Positions 1-9,801 of a stretch of DNA of 26,004 bases are shown here, in pieces. Both the position numbers and the translations under genes were made by a program. Under the pieces are notes generated by a model. That model ran no database searches. It was given only the letters and a program-made list of their open reading frames with translations, and was not told where the DNA came from. The stretch's first letter is position 1; each line of letters starts with the position of its first letter. The stretch is from Rickettsia typhi (GTDB lineage: Bacteria > Pseudomonadota > Alphaproteobacteria > Rickettsiales > Rickettsiaceae). The DNA lies in assembly GCA_945875975.1 (NCBI GenBank), contig CAMCMD010000019.1, forward strand, positions 1 through 26,004. The letters run 5' to 3'.

Positions 1-912
1 AGCGTATTGCCAATATTTTTAATCGCATTCTTAGGAAGCGTGATTAGAAGAAAATGGCTAACTTCCGACGAGTTTTGGCGTGGTCTAGAGAAATTATCTT
101 TCTATGTTTTGTTTCCAACAGTCTTATTCGAACATAGTTCAAAAGTGGATTTTACTTCATCAGAATTCCTAAGGTTAACAATTGCACTAGTAGTTGGTAA
201 CTTAATTGTAGCCACCGCGCTTATTGTTTATCAAGCAAGAACAAATTACGATAAAATACAATTTACTTCTGTATTCCAAGGAGCGACTCGGTATAATAAT
301 TATATCTTTTTCTCTGTTGGCGCAGCCCTGTTTGGCTCAAACGGACTTACCATTATCGCTACAATTTCACCTTACTTACTGATCCTGACAAACATTACAG
401 CTATAATGTCTTTTTATTATTATTTACCTAAAGAAGGCAACTTAACTAAAAGAAAAAGCTTAGCTATAATGACTAAATCAATTATGGGAAACCCATTTAT
501 ATTAGCTAGTTTAGCTGGTTTTATGTTTAATTATTTAGGCTTGACCCTAAATTTAGGAATTTATAATACCCTTGAAACTATAGCAGATTCAGCTTTCGCA
601 ATTGGCATGCTAATTGTTGGTGCTGGAATAAAATTCAAAATTGAGCCTGAACATTTCAAACAGATAGCTCTGACTAGTGCTGTTAAATTAATAGCCACCC
701 CTATTATAACTTTTATTATATTGTGGTTAATGTCAGTGAGCGGAACGGCAAAATCTGTAGGTATACTCTTCAGTTGCCTACCGTGCGCTACCTCTTCTTA
801 TATTTTATCAAGGCAACTTGGAGGGGATCCGGAAACAATGTCTTCAATAATAACATTTACAACCGTCTTTTCAATCTTGTCATTATCGACTCTAGTGTAT
901 ATCCTAGGCTAA
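1..912 (+). CDS. AEC-family permease (auxin-efflux-carrier / malate-malonate permease type), 5' end outside window
   Basis: The reading frame is open from the first base of the window, and the first usable codon inside (TTG at 7) lies within the hydrophobic sequence LPIFLIAFLG that normally follows the start in this family, so the gene is truncated by the window edge. About 303 codons are visible. The protein is almost entirely membrane: a run of hydrophobic helices, a polar central part (about residues 140-160, rich in Lys), then a second helical bundle with the small-residue segment around 'FSCLPCATSSYIL' and the phrase 'LGGDPETMSSIITFTT' close to the C terminus, as seen in AEC transporters. 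Family members export or import organic anions, and some are malate or malonate permeases. The malic enzyme gene 30 bases downstream on the same strand suggests an organic-acid substrate, but the substrate is inference. Confidence 0.8.
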   Translation, partial: SVLPIFLIAFLGSVIRRKWLTSDEFWRGLEKLSFYVLFPTVLFEHSSKVDFTSSEFLRLTIALVVGNLIVATALIVYQARTNYDKIQFTSVFQGATRYNNYIFFSVGAALFGSNGLTIIATISPYLLILTNITAIMSFYYYLPKEGNLTKRKSLAIMTKSIMGNPFILASLAGFMFNYLGLTLNLGIYNTLETIADSAFAIGMLIVGAGIKFKIEPEHFKQIALTSAVKLIATPIITFIILWLMSVSGTAKSVGILFSCLPCATSSYILSRQLGGDPETMSSIITFTTVFSILSLSTLVYILG

Positions 913-942
913 ATATATAATACTAGTTTAGGATAGAAAACT

Positions 943-3261
943 ATGGATAATTCAAAATCACCAGAATATCTCAAAGCATTGGAATACCATCAATCTGGTA
1001 AAGCTGGCAAAATAGCATTGCGCCCAACAAAGCCTCTTGATACGCAACAAGATTTAGCTCTAGCTTACTCACCTGGTGTCGCTGCCCCATGCCTCGAGAT
1101 CCTAAAAAACCCAGATGACATTTATAAATATACAGCCAGAGGTAATACCGTGGCTGTTATTTCAAATGGCACCGCAGTTCTAGGCCTTGGAGCAATTGGA
1201 GCGGCTGCTTCTAAACCTGTAATGGAAGGAAAAGCTGTCTTATTTAAAAAATTTGCTGATATTGATAGTTTTGACGTACAAGTAGACTGCATCGATCCGG
1301 AAGAATTTATAAACGTAGTAAAGCATCTAGGCTATAGTTGGGGTGGTATTAACCTAGAAGACATTAAAGCACCAGAATGTTTCATTATAGAAGAAAAATT
1401 AAAAGAATACATGGATATACCGGTATTCCACGATGATCAACACGGCACAGCAATTATAACAGCAGCAGGATTGATAAATGCTGCATTCTTAACTGATCGT
1501 AAATTATCTGATCTTAAGATTGTTGTAAATGGTGCTGGCGCGGCTGCAATTGCTTGTATTAATTTAATTATTTCACTAGGTGGGAATAAAGATAGTATCA
1601 TTTTATGTGATACAAAAGGCGTCATATATAAAGGACGAACTGATGGTATGAACAAGTGGAAAGAAGAGAAAGCTTCCGACACAAAGTGCCGTACCCTTGC
1701 AGAAGCAATGGTTGGTGCTAATGTATTTCTAGGCTTATCATCCAAAGGCGCAGTAACTCCATCCATGGTAGCTTCCATGTCTTCGTCTCCTATAATATTT
1801 GCTATGGCTAATCCTGATCCAGAAATTACTCCCGCAAGCATCAGATCTGTTCGTGATGATGCAATCATTGCTACTGGGAGATCTGATTATAATAATCAAA
1901 TTAACAACGTAATGGGCTTTCCTTATATTTTTAGAGGAGCACTTGATGTACGGGCAAAATGTATTAACGAAGAAATGAAAATAGCTGCAGCATATGCACT
2001 AGCAGAGCTTGCACGGCTTCCTGTGCCTGGAGAAGTTTACAGAGCATATGGTTCTGGGCGTAAATCATTTGGCCCAAATTATATTATTCCCGTGCCTTTT
2101 GATCCAAGGTTAATTACCACGATCCCTGTGGCAGTTGCCCAGGCTGCCATTGCTTCTGGTGTAGCTAAAGTTAAAACCCTAGATGTTAAAGCCTACAAGG
2201 CAGAATTAGCCAGTAGACTTAATCCCACCTCTTCCTATATGCATTTTGTATATGAAAGAATTCAGCATTCCCCAATGCAAAGAATTATATTTGCAGAAGG
2301 CGAGGAAGAAGAAGTGATCAAAGCCGCCATTATGATGAGAGATGAACATTATGGCAAACCAATTATTGTCGGTAGACAAGCAAAAATTGAGCCAATTGTT
2401 GCAAGTCTAGGCGAAGGCTATAATCTAGATGGAATAACGGTGATGAATTCTGCAATAAATGAAAATATAGATACATACATTGAGTATCTATATCAAAAAC
2501 TACAAAGAAAGGGTTACATACGTAGAGATTGTGCCAGGATGGTAAAAGTAGATCGCAATGTCTTTGCCGCTTGCATGATTGCATGTGGTGATGCAGACGC
2601 TATGGTTACTGGAACAACAAAAAGCTACTTCAATTGCCTAGATGACATATGCAAGGTAATAAGGCCAAAGAAAAATAAGAGAATCCTTGGATATTCCATA
2701 TTACTGTCAAACAATCATAACGTCATTATCGCAGACAACACCGCGTGTGAGTTCCCTATGGCACAAGATCTTGTTGAAATTACTATTCAAACGGCACAAG
2801 CTGCCAAAACTTTAGGTTTTAAGCCTAGAGTTGCCTTAGTATCTTTTTCCAATTTCGGCAATCCAATGCGAGAAAAAACCAGTAGGGTTCGTGATGCAAT
2901 TGCTATTTTGGATAAGATGGACTTAGATTTTGAGTATGACGGAGAAATGTCTGTTGATGTCGCTCTCAACCCTAATTCACGTAAATTATATCCATTCTGT
3001 AGGCTAAAAGGCCCAGCTAATGTCTTAATTATGCCTGGACTTCATTCTGCAGCCATCTCTACTCACTTATTGGAAGAACTTGCCGGAGGAATATTTATTG
3101 GCCCAATTTTAGATGGTTTTGAATACCCAGTACAAATAGTTACCATGGGCGCCTCTGCTAGTGATATTTTAAAAGTTTCTGCCTTTGCAGCAATTGATGC
3201 AATGAATGCCAAGAAGCAAAGCAAGATCAAAAAACAGACCTCTTCGGAAACTGATTTATAA
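943..3261 (+). CDS. maeB: NADP-dependent malic enzyme with C-terminal phosphotransacetylase-like domain (MaeB type)
   Basis: A 772-residue cytoplasmic enzyme that converts malate oxidatively to pyruvate and CO2 with NAD(P)+, linking the TCA cycle to pyruvate. The N-terminal malic-enzyme domain (about 1-430) shows the family motif [11 protein letters not shown] near residue 41, the metal/substrate region [12 protein letters not shown] and FHDDQHGTA, and a Rossmann nucleotide-binding loop [13 protein letters not shown]. The C-terminal half (about 430-760, from [18 protein letters not shown]) is the phosphate-acetyl/butyryltransferase fold that in MaeB proteins is regulatory rather than catalytic. 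The length matches the usual 750-770 residues. The ATG at 943 is preceded by AGGA. It is likely co-transcribed with the permease upstream. Rickettsiae take host dicarboxylates, so this fits a TCA-fed metabolism. Confidence 0.95.
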   Translation: MDNSKSPEYLKALEYHQSGKAGKIALRPTKPLDTQQDLALAYSPGVAAPCLEILKNPDDIYKYTARGNTVAVISNGTAVLGLGAIGAAASKPVMEGKAVLFKKFADIDSFDVQVDCIDPEEFINVVKHLGYSWGGINLEDIKAPECFIIEEKLKEYMDIPVFHDDQHGTAIITAAGLINAAFLTDRKLSDLKIVVNGAGAAAIACINLIISLGGNKDSIILCDTKGVIYKGRTDGMNKWKEEKASDTKCRTLAEAMVGANVFLGLSSKGAVTPSMVASMSSSPIIFAMANPDPEITPASIRSVRDDAIIATGRSDYNNQINNVMGFPYIFRGALDVRAKCINEEMKIAAAYALAELARLPVPGEVYRAYGSGRKSFGPNYIIPVPFDPRLITTIPVAVAQAAIASGVAKVKTLDVKAYKAELASRLNPTSSYMHFVYERIQHSPMQRIIFAEGEEEEVIKAAIMMRDEHYGKPIIVGRQAKIEPIVASLGEGYNLDGITVMNSAINENIDTYIEYLYQKLQRKGYIRRDCARMVKVDRNVFAACMIACGDADAMVTGTTKSYFNCLDDICKVIRPKKNKRILGYSILLSNNHNVIIADNTACEFPMAQDLVEITIQTAQAAKTLGFKPRVALVSFSNFGNPMREKTSRVRDAIAILDKMDLDFEYDGEMSVDVALNPNSRKLYPFCRLKGPANVLIMPGLHSAAISTHLLEELAGGIFIGPILDGFEYPVQIVTMGASASDILKVSAFAAIDAMNAKKQSKIKKQTSSETDL

Positions 3262-3269
3262 CAAGAAAT

Positions 3270-3360
3270 TTAAAGGAGAACCGGAACGGAAAACCGCAGA
3301 GTACTAAAGTACGTGAGGATTTGAGTACCGCTTTGACATATAAATTGCTATTAGAAATTA
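3270..3360 (+). repeat. Intergenic repeat copy B (rickettsial palindromic-type element)
   Basis: Just after maeB lies a non-coding segment with the blocks AACCGGAACGGAAAACCGC, GTACTAAAGTACGTGAGGA and GCTTTGACAT. The reverse complement of 9961-10108 carries the same blocks in the same order (ACCGAACACCGC, ATGTACTCAAAATGTACATGAGGA, AAGTTTTGACA), so the two are diverged copies in opposite orientation. The GTACT..AGTAC core can fold as a small hairpin. The shared blocks are seen directly. Assignment to a named repeat family is not possible from here. Boundaries are approximate. Confidence 0.6.
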
Positions 3361-3466
3361 GTTTCCCAAGAGATCTAATAAAAGAGTAATATTTGTAATT
3401 TTACTACAGGCTCCAAAGCACTCATCAATTGACTCTCATTACTAGCTGTATATTTTGATAGAAATT

Positions 3467-4288
3467 TTATGCTAACTCAACTTGGGTGACTATAAAGTGT
3501 ACTATGGATTTTTCTATTGCTTTAAATTCGTTAATCCATGGAAAGTGGCCTGCATTTTGCAGGGTTAGAAATTCTATATTTGGCCTATGAAAGTCTTTTT
3601 GTTGTTCCATCAACTTACTTGGGAGCAAGCGATCATCCTTACTACCAATAATAAGTGTGGGTAATGTTTTGGGAATCCATTTATACTCATAAATAGGATG
3701 AAAATTTAAGTCACCCCACATGCGTGATTTGCCATTAAAAGGAGTTGCTTCTAAAATAGCGTTGCCCTTTTCTGTTTCATGTGGCAAAAACAAGTATTCT
3801 TTACTAGCATAAAAAATATTTTTGAGATTTTCATCGATCGGATTTTTATAAAACTCTTTTAAACTAGAACTAACATCTGGCAAATTATAATGTTTTGCAC
3901 TATGGGCTAACTCTAGCATCCAACCTTTATTAGGTACACTGCTTATTAATACCAAGCCTTTAATATAATTCTCTAGCTCGGGAACCGTTAAAGCGAACAT
4001 GCCACTAAAAGAGTGGGTAACCAATATACACGGCTGCAATTCTTTTACTAATTGTAGCAAACCATCTTTCCACAAAGCATAATTTATTTGATCTACATTT
4101 CTATTACTGCCATCACCAGGAAAATCGCATATTATCATATTTCCAGGAACTTTAAGTTTTGTAACGAAATCTATAAGGTATTCGGATCCCATTCCTGGCC
4201 CCCCAGGCAAAAAAACCCAATTAAGGCTAGTACTAGGATCAGATTTGATATTATTTAGTCGATAGTTACCAATATATTTATATATCAT
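3467..4288 (-). CDS. Alpha/beta hydrolase (prolyl-iminopeptidase-like)
   Basis: A 273-residue serine hydrolase with no signal peptide, so probably cytoplasmic. Residues 28-34 (LPGGPGM) form the oxyanion-hole HGGPG-type motif of the prolyl iminopeptidase branch. The nucleophile elbow is THSFSG with Ser93, the acid is in GSKDDR (Asp218 or Asp219), and the catalytic His is His248 in NAGHFPW. The elbow THSFSG differs from the usual GxSxGG by having Thr at the first position and Ser before the last Gly. The substrate cannot be told: peptidase, esterase and epoxide-hydrolase relatives share this fold. ATG at 4288 has AGG three bases upstream; no good internal start competes. It is convergent with maeB and followed on the same strand by no gene. 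Confidence 0.8.
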   Translation of the reverse strand: MIYKYIGNYRLNNIKSDPSTSLNWVFLPGGPGMGSEYLIDFVTKLKVPGNMIICDFPGDGSNRNVDQINYALWKDGLLQLVKELQPCILVTHSFSGMFALTVPELENYIKGLVLISSVPNKGWMLELAHSAKHYNLPDVSSSLKEFYKNPIDENLKNIFYASKEYLFLPHETEKGNAILEATPFNGKSRMWGDLNFHPIYEYKWIPKTLPTLIIGSKDDRLLPSKLMEQQKDFHRPNIEFLTLQNAGHFPWINEFKAIEKSIVHFIVTQVELA

Positions 4289-4568
4289 AGCCTATTTTAT
4301 CAAATCAATGGCTTAATTTAAATTTAATTATATAGAAAAATGTAGGACCGCTCTGGCCGTTAAGCAAAGTTCACCTTCGAGAACCTTTTTTTAAAGTGAA
4401 GCTAGTTTAACGACACCACGATGCCGCCAGTGACCAGCTCTAATAGAATTTTCATAGTCCAGAGGATTTTTTACCTACCCTAACCTACCAAGCAGCCCTA
4501 ACTATGGATTCTAGTACAAAATTTATTCAACATCAACCATATAAAATTAGATTAAAGCCATCCTGAAC
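4289..4568. other. Intergenic region with imperfect inverted repeat; no gene seen
   Basis: Between the hydrolase start and the terminator of the OmpB-like gene no credible reading frame is visible. The arms at 4358-4377 and 4393-4412 form an imperfect 20-bp inverted repeat beginning CGTTAA and ending TTAACG, which may be a decayed repeat or a structured RNA. A TATATAAT box near 4330-4337 on the minus strand could be the -10 of the hydrolase promoter, but no convincing -35 accompanies it. The rest resembles neutrally decaying rickettsial DNA. Confidence 0.4.
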
Positions 4569-4602
4569 AAAAAAACTCCTGCAACAATTAAGCCGCAGGA
4601 GT
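4569..4602 (-). terminator. Intrinsic terminator downstream of the OmpB-like gene (second hairpin)
   Basis: On the minus strand the arms ACTCCTGC and GCAGGAGT pair over 8 bp around a 12-nt loop and run directly into seven T. It lies about 80 bases after the OmpB-like stop codon and behind the UUCG hairpin at 4637-4672, so the transcript end has two stacked hairpins. Confidence 0.85.
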
Positions 4603-4636
4603 CAAAGAAATTTATGATTTAAACTAAGTCATAAAT

Positions 4637-4672
4637 AATGTGACTAAAGGAACGAATTCCTCTAGCCACATT
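4637..4672 (-). terminator. 16-bp hairpin with UUCG tetraloop in the 3' UTR of the OmpB-like gene
   Basis: In the minus-strand RNA the arms 4657-4672 and 4637-4652 pair along all 16 positions, with two G-U wobbles, and close on a UUCG tetraloop, one of the most stable loops known. It begins 12 bases past the stop codon. The sequence after it (TTATTTATGA) is only a weak U tract, so it may act as a 3'-end stabiliser or a first terminator ahead of the stronger one at 4569-4602. A further weak hairpin (TTTATGA/TCATAAA, 4611-4635) lies between them. Confidence 0.7.
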
Positions 4673-4683
4673 TTTATAGAAAT

Positions 4684-7600
4684 TTAGAAGTTCACACGAA
4701 TCTTCAGAGTTCCTTGATGTCCAAGACGCTTAGTAGCGATCTCAGCATCATAACCAGCACCATATTCCATCATACCGTACTCAGCATTTACGCCAAGGCC
4801 TAGATTGAATGTAGTTTTAACAGGTTTATTTGACTTAACCGCTAAACCATTAGTACCAGCAAGACCCAAAGTTTGTTTTGGATTTTTACCAATTAGATCA
4901 TGGTTAACAAATCCATGGATTTCAGGAGTTAGAGTCATACCATTCGAAGCGAATGTACCACCCGCAATTCTTACACCAGCAACCGCTTCAAGTTTATTAG
5001 ATGCTTTAGTATTAACATCTAAGTTCTGACCTGTTGTTGATCCAGCTTCCTTATATCCACCATCGTTAACTCTGCTATATCTAAGACCAGCCATTGGTGT
5101 AAACGTTACTTGGTCTGTTAAAGCGTTATAACCAAACATTGCTTCACCATTGAATGACGCAGAATTATATTTACCATTAACCGTATCATACGTTGTCAAG
5201 CTTGCCACTCTTTTCTCAGCATTTTTAACTTCGTTTGAACCAAATGTAGCAACTCCATGAGCAAACCAGTTATCAGTAATTTGTTGCATTCCATAGATAG
5301 AGAACATCATAGAACTGATTTTAGTTTTATCACCAGATTTGAAGTTTCTATGCTTCATTTCAGTATTAGCCACAGTAAACGCAGCACCGACGATCATATC
5401 CTCGTTAGCTCTGGTATCAAAACCGAAGCTTGCGCCATATGCATTGCTTTTATAACCAGCAGCACCTTTGTTTTCTTTCTGCGTAGTTTTACCGAAGAAT
5501 GGACTTGCCCATATACCGTATCTTGCACCTCCATCACCAGCAGCAATACCGCTTGCAGCTTCGCTAGATGCAACAGTTCTATTTTGGACTTGTGCACCTT
5601 GGCTTCCAGCTAGGTTAGTCATACGTTGTGACATACCCATGCTAACTGCACTAGCTGTGCTTTCTACTGCATCAGATACTGTTGTTAAAGCAGGTAAACG
5701 ATCCATTGTTTCGTCAACTTTAGCCTTATCAGGAACACCACCAGTATTCAATGATCTCAATAACTCTCTAACTTTGTTACCATCAGTACCGGAAGCAGCA
5801 CTAGTTATCGCAGCAATATTAGCCCTATCTGCAGCATCTGCACTTGAGCCTAATATCTTCAGAAGGGCTGCTTCAGAGCTGTCTGATATTATGAGATCTA
5901 GTCCACCATTAGCACCTGGAGTCGCTGTCCATTTAGTAAATGTATCTGGTTGGCTGATTGTAACTTTACTGAAATCTAAAGTTTTTCCAGCCACAACAGC
6001 AGTAGCACTTGTAATAACAGAGGTTTTAATAGTTGCACCACCAACTAGGCCTGCAACTCCACCGTTAGGGATTACCTCAATCGTTGTTCCAGCTCCGTAC
6101 TCTAGAACACCTGAGCTTACAATTTGACCGCCACCCATTATAACATTACCATTAACCGTAACATCAAGGGCAATATTGTTGTTTCCGCTGAAAGCAAGAG
6201 TATTTCCCGAAGCCACAGTCAATTTCTTGTCATTAAGAGCAAATGATGCATTGGTTGCTGTAGTGGCACCAGTTAGCGAAATATTTTTACTAAGATTTAC
6301 TACACCTTTTCTTAAAAGAATATTAGTTGCAAAAATATTGTCCGTATTTAGAGTCTGAATAGCGTTTTTTACATCAGCAAAAGTTACGGAAGCTGGTGCA
6401 TTTGCAACAGTTCCAATATCTTTATTCAGTGTTGCACTACCTGCAAATTCAACCAATCCCTTCGTAAGTACTTTTGCTGTAATAGCTGTATCTACGATTG
6501 CTCCATCTGATAAAACAACTTTTGAAGCGTCAGCATCAAGAACAAATGTAGTTCCCAATATTCTTCCGCCTACTGTAGCGACTTGTGCTCCAGCAACATT
6601 TACGTTTGTAGCAAATAGACCCTTAGTAACGGTCATGCTCTTAGTAAACTGAACATCAGCTAATGTTTTACCCACAGCACCCACAGAATTTACTGTTCCA
6701 GCATTATTTGTGTTAAATATCAAATTACCTTTGGTATCCGTTCCGGTAGTAAAGTTTGCGCCATTCGCAACTGTGGCAGCGCTCAGAGTAATATCCTTTC
6801 CAAGATCCAATTGGAAATTAATTGGTTTAGTTGCATCAGCAGCTAGCTGAACACCTGCGAAATCTGTAAGATTTTTATTTAGCACCACGGTATGTGTTAA
6901 GCCTTTGGTTGTACTATTTACGAAGTTGTTACCACCAACATCAGTAGCAGCATCAAAAGTCACAGTCGCTGCTGCATTGATAGCATCTGTAAATGTAAAG
7001 CTTTTAGTAGCAGCATGAGTTACTGCGCCATTAAAGTTGACATTACCACCTGCAAACTCGATCGCATTTAGTGAAGCACCAGCACCAACCGGACCGTTAA
7101 CGGTCATTGCAGCACCATTAGTAAACCTAACTGTACCGTTATTAGCTACCGCAGCTTTTAGGTTTGCAGCGGTGAAATCGCTTGAAATTTCCAAAGTACC
7201 AGCGCCAACAAGTGCATCACCATTAATATTTGTCACCTCAAGCAATCTTACAACCTTACCAACAGCACCAGCGTTAATAGCAGAAATTATATTTCCATTA
7301 GAAGCTGCTGAGAATGTAGAATCACCTAAAAATGTAAGTACTCCACCATTAGCTATAGTACCAAAAAACTTGGTTGCATAAATGCTAATACCATCACCAA
7401 CTGTCAAAGTTTGTCCATTGGCAATTTCCACTTCAGCCAATCTTTCTTGGGCAGTACCAAAAGTCACCGCTGCATTATTAGCAGCCGATTCAAACGTAGT
7501 ACTATTAGTTATTTTTAGAGTACCTTTGTTGCCTATTGCAGCTGTAATGCCACCAATCTTATGGGTTGCATTAGCTTCTGCAAATTCTAAAATACCACCA

Positions 7601-9585
7601 CCAGTACCAATTTCAATAGCTGTAATTTGTGAATTAGCTGAAGCAGTCATAAACTTAGCTGTCACAAGGTTCGCACCTGAATCAAGTTTGAACAATTTCA
7701 ACGAATTTGCACCAGCTCTGTCACCGATTTGGCCTTCAAACTTTATAAGTCTAACAGCACCAGCACCAACGGTATTTTTAATTTCAACTGTGCCAACGTT
7801 ACCTGCTGTTGTAATTATCTCAACATTATGAGCTTCATCACCAGTAATAAACAAACGGCCACCATTAGCAGTAAAATTCAACTTACCTACTATGTCATTA
7901 CCAGCAACACCGTTCAATTCTAGAGTACCACCATTAACAGTATTAATATTAGCTGCAGTGATTTTATCACCAAATTTTACTACTGTATTAGCATCACCAT
8001 TTAGGTTAACAGTTGCTAGCGCAGCTACACCTGCACCACCTATAGTTCCAGTAATTTCACCGTTACCTGTGAAATTTGCTACACCATTAGCTCCACCTTG
8101 TGTATTTTGTATTTTACCAGTCACATTTGCACCATCAGCAAATGTAAATATCGAACCGCCATTCTTCAAATCAAGCGAAGTAATTTTATGATTACCAGCA
8201 CCAATATTTACAACACCAGCACCGTTTGCTTCAACTTTAGCAATAGCGTTACCAGCAGGGTTACCTATTGTACCAGCGATTTCACCAGCACCCTTGAAAA
8301 CAATCTGACCATCAAGGTTAGCATTTGCTACAACATTACCAGTTAATTTACCATTAACATCAACTCTAATTACTGCACCAGCATTTTTTAGTACAAATTG
8401 TCTAGCATAATGATTATTAGCACTAACATCTAATATACCAGCACCCGTTACTTCAACTGTATCTAACCTATTAGCATCCGTACCGATAGCTCCCACGATA
8501 GTACCATTTCCACCAGCTTTAAATATTAATTTACCACCGTTGGTACCATTAGCATCAGTATTAGACGTGGTCGTTATTGCACCAGTGATTGTTTTACCAG
8601 CAGCAAGCGTCACTGTACCATTAGCATTAAATACTGTTGCGCCAGTAAAACCACCAGCAAGCTGAACGTCAGCTCCAGCATGTGCAATAGTCAATTTTTC
8701 AGCTGCGGCAACAACAGCAGCATGATTCAAATCAACAACACCAGCACCATTAGCAATAATTTCTTTTAGAGCTCCACCAGCACCAATTTGATCTGTTACT
8801 ATACCTGCGCCAGCAAACTTCATGACACCCTCGTTTGCGCCATTACCGCTCACTTTACCGGTGATTGTCACGCCAGCCGCAACGTTCAATTGTGTAGCAG
8901 CACCAGTTAAGACGACACCGTTATTACCAACAGAGGCATTAGCATTAAGATTTACAATCGAACCATTAGCTAAAGTAAAAGCTTTAAGAGGCGCACCACC
9001 ACCAATTATACCATTAAATGTTGCAGCTTTGTTAGCATTTATAGTAATTGTTCCCTCATTAGCGCCACCACCATCAATTGTTCCAGCAAGAACTACAGGA
9101 GCAAGCTCTGTCCCTGCATTAATAATCAATGACTCTGTACCACCACCACCAGCACCGATAGTTATGTTACCAAGACCAGTCTGAACTACACCATTAAGAG
9201 TAAAATTCATATTATCAGCGATTACTAATAACGCCGTATTACCTCCATTAAGAACCGAGATAGCCGATGAATGTTCTAGGACATTAATAGTTCTGCCAGC
9301 TTGAGTAACTGTTATCGTATTAACTGTTGCCTGATGATTACCAGCAATGATACCAAGGTCTAGATCGAACCCTGCATTAATGTTAAAATTATCGCCAGCA
9401 TTCCAGTTAGCAACCCCCGGAGGAGCGCTAACTGCGCCCACAACCGCTTGTCCGTCCGCAATTTTAGAAAGGACGCCGCCGTTTGACACGAAATTAGCAC
9501 CCATTGCACTGCTTGCGCCACCAACAATAACCGCAAGCGCAGATGTCGTTGCTAAAACTTTTCTAAATTTAGATTTTTTATCCAT
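4684..9585 (-). CDS. OmpB-like surface autotransporter (Sca5/rOmpB family)
   Basis: A 1633-residue type V secreted surface protein. Residues 1-30 are a Sec signal peptide (basic KKSKFRK, hydrophobic core, cleavage likely after SAMGA). The passenger (about 31-1240) is very rich in Gly, Asn, Ala, Thr and Val with repeated short strands and phrases such as NGGxL, GxVxFxG and GTIGxxG, typical of a parallel beta-helix like rickettsial OmpB. Residues about 1240-1350 form a helical linker containing LLRSLNTGG and AVSMGMSQRMTNLAGSQ. Residues about 1353-1633 are the autotransporter beta-barrel, starting GARYGIWASPFFG and ending HQGTLKIRVNF with the C-terminal Phe needed for outer-membrane insertion. 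Total length is close to that of rOmpB (about 1650). The family mediates adhesion to and invasion of host cells and forms the abundant surface layer. The ATG at 9585 has AGGAA upstream. The passenger is too diverged for me to separate true OmpB from another Sca member. Confidence 0.85.
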   Translation of the reverse strand: MDKKSKFRKVLATTSALAVIVGGASSAMGANFVSNGGVLSKIADGQAVVGAVSAPPGVANWNAGDNFNINAGFDLDLGIIAGNHQATVNTITVTQAGRTINVLEHSSAISVLNGGNTALLVIADNMNFTLNGVVQTGLGNITIGAGGGGTESLIINAGTELAPVVLAGTIDGGGANEGTITINANKAATFNGIIGGGAPLKAFTLANGSIVNLNANASVGNNGVVLTGAATQLNVAAGVTITGKVSGNGANEGVMKFAGAGIVTDQIGAGGALKEIIANGAGVVDLNHAAVVAAAEKLTIAHAGADVQLAGGFTGATVFNANGTVTLAAGKTITGAITTTSNTDANGTNGGKLIFKAGGNGTIVGAIGTDANRLDTVEVTGAGILDVSANNHYARQFVLKNAGAVIRVDVNGKLTGNVVANANLDGQIVFKGAGEIAGTIGNPAGNAIAKVEANGAGVVNIGAGNHKITSLDLKNGGSIFTFADGANVTGKIQNTQGGANGVANFTGNGEITGTIGGAGVAALATVNLNGDANTVVKFGDKITAANINTVNGGTLELNGVAGNDIVGKLNFTANGGRLFITGDEAHNVEIITTAGNVGTVEIKNTVGAGAVRLIKFEGQIGDRAGANSLKLFKLDSGANLVTAKFMTASANSQITAIEIGTGGGILEFAEANATHKIGGITAAIGNKGTLKITNSTTFESAANNAAVTFGTAQERLAEVEIANGQTLTVGDGISIYATKFFGTIANGGVLTFLGDSTFSAASNGNIISAINAGAVGKVVRLLEVTNINGDALVGAGTLEISSDFTAANLKAAVANNGTVRFTNGAAMTVNGPVGAGASLNAIEFAGGNVNFNGAVTHAATKSFTFTDAINAAATVTFDAATDVGGNNFVNSTTKGLTHTVVLNKNLTDFAGVQLAADATKPINFQLDLGKDITLSAATVANGANFTTGTDTKGNLIFNTNNAGTVNSVGAVGKTLADVQFTKSMTVTKGLFATNVNVAGAQVATVGGRILGTTFVLDADASKVVLSDGAIVDTAITAKVLTKGLVEFAGSATLNKDIGTVANAPASVTFADVKNAIQTLNTDNIFATNILLRKGVVNLSKNISLTGATTATNASFALNDKKLTVASGNTLAFSGNNNIALDVTVNGNVIMGGGQIVSSGVLEYGAGTTIEVIPNGGVAGLVGGATIKTSVITSATAVVAGKTLDFSKVTISQPDTFTKWTATPGANGGLDLIISDSSEAALLKILGSSADAADRANIAAITSAASGTDGNKVRELLRSLNTGGVPDKAKVDETMDRLPALTTVSDAVESTASAVSMGMSQRMTNLAGSQGAQVQNRTVASSEAASGIAAGDGGARYGIWASPFFGKTTQKENKGAAGYKSNAYGASFGFDTRANEDMIVGAAFTVANTEMKHRNFKSGDKTKISSMMFSIYGMQQITDNWFAHGVATFGSNEVKNAEKRVASLTTYDTVNGKYNSASFNGEAMFGYNALTDQVTFTPMAGLRYSRVNDGGYKEAGSTTGQNLDVNTKASNKLEAVAGVRIAGGTFASNGMTLTPEIHGFVNHDLIGKNPKQTLGLAGTNGLAVKSNKPVKTTFNLGLGVNAEYGMMEYGAGYDAEIATKRLGHQGTLKIRVNF

Positions 9586-9705
9586 AATTTATTCCTATTT
9601 TTTATGGTTAATAATTAGTTTTCTCGGACAGTAGACACTTTAGAACTTAAAACATCTTCTACCGAAACATTTCGCTTTGACAATTTTACCTCAATTACGC
9701 AAAAG

Positions 9706-9727
9706 AAAAAACCCTTAAGCCTCAAGG
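9706..9727 (-). terminator. Terminator-like hairpin inside the leader of the OmpB-like gene (possible attenuator)
   Basis: On the minus strand CCTTGA-GGC-TTAAGG forms a 6-bp stem followed after one G by TTTTTT. It sits about 40-60 bases downstream of the best promoter and about 120 bases before the start codon, so it could prematurely end some transcripts. The stem is short, so activity is uncertain. Confidence 0.45.
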
Positions 9728-9771
9728 CTACCAACAAACTCAATGGTGATAAAATAATCAATTACGAGGTG

Positions 9772-9801
9772 ATTATACACACGTAATGTACTGATGGGCA
9801 A
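9772..9801 (-). promoter_or_regulatory. Predicted sigma-70 promoter of the OmpB-like gene
   Basis: Minus strand TTGCCC, an 18-base spacer, then a perfect TATAAT. Transcription would start near 9765, giving a leader of about 180 nt before the ATG at 9585. Within that leader lies the hairpin at 9706-9727. Confidence 0.55.

Noticed and set aside
1437..2969. Minus-strand frames inside maeB
   Set aside because: Shadows of a complete, well conserved enzyme gene; no independent support.
4684..8900. Periodic short motifs in the OmpB-like passenger read as a possible repeat array or CRISPR
   Set aside because: The periodicity is at protein level (beta-helix turns), units vary in sequence and spacing, and no identical direct repeats with unique spacers exist.
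4805..9634. Many plus-strand open frames of 60-219 codons opposite the OmpB-like gene
   Set aside because: They are rich in Pro, Ala, Thr and Val because they mirror the Gly/Asn/Ala-rich repeats of the passenger, have no family resemblance or good ribosome sites, and lie fully inside a clear gene.
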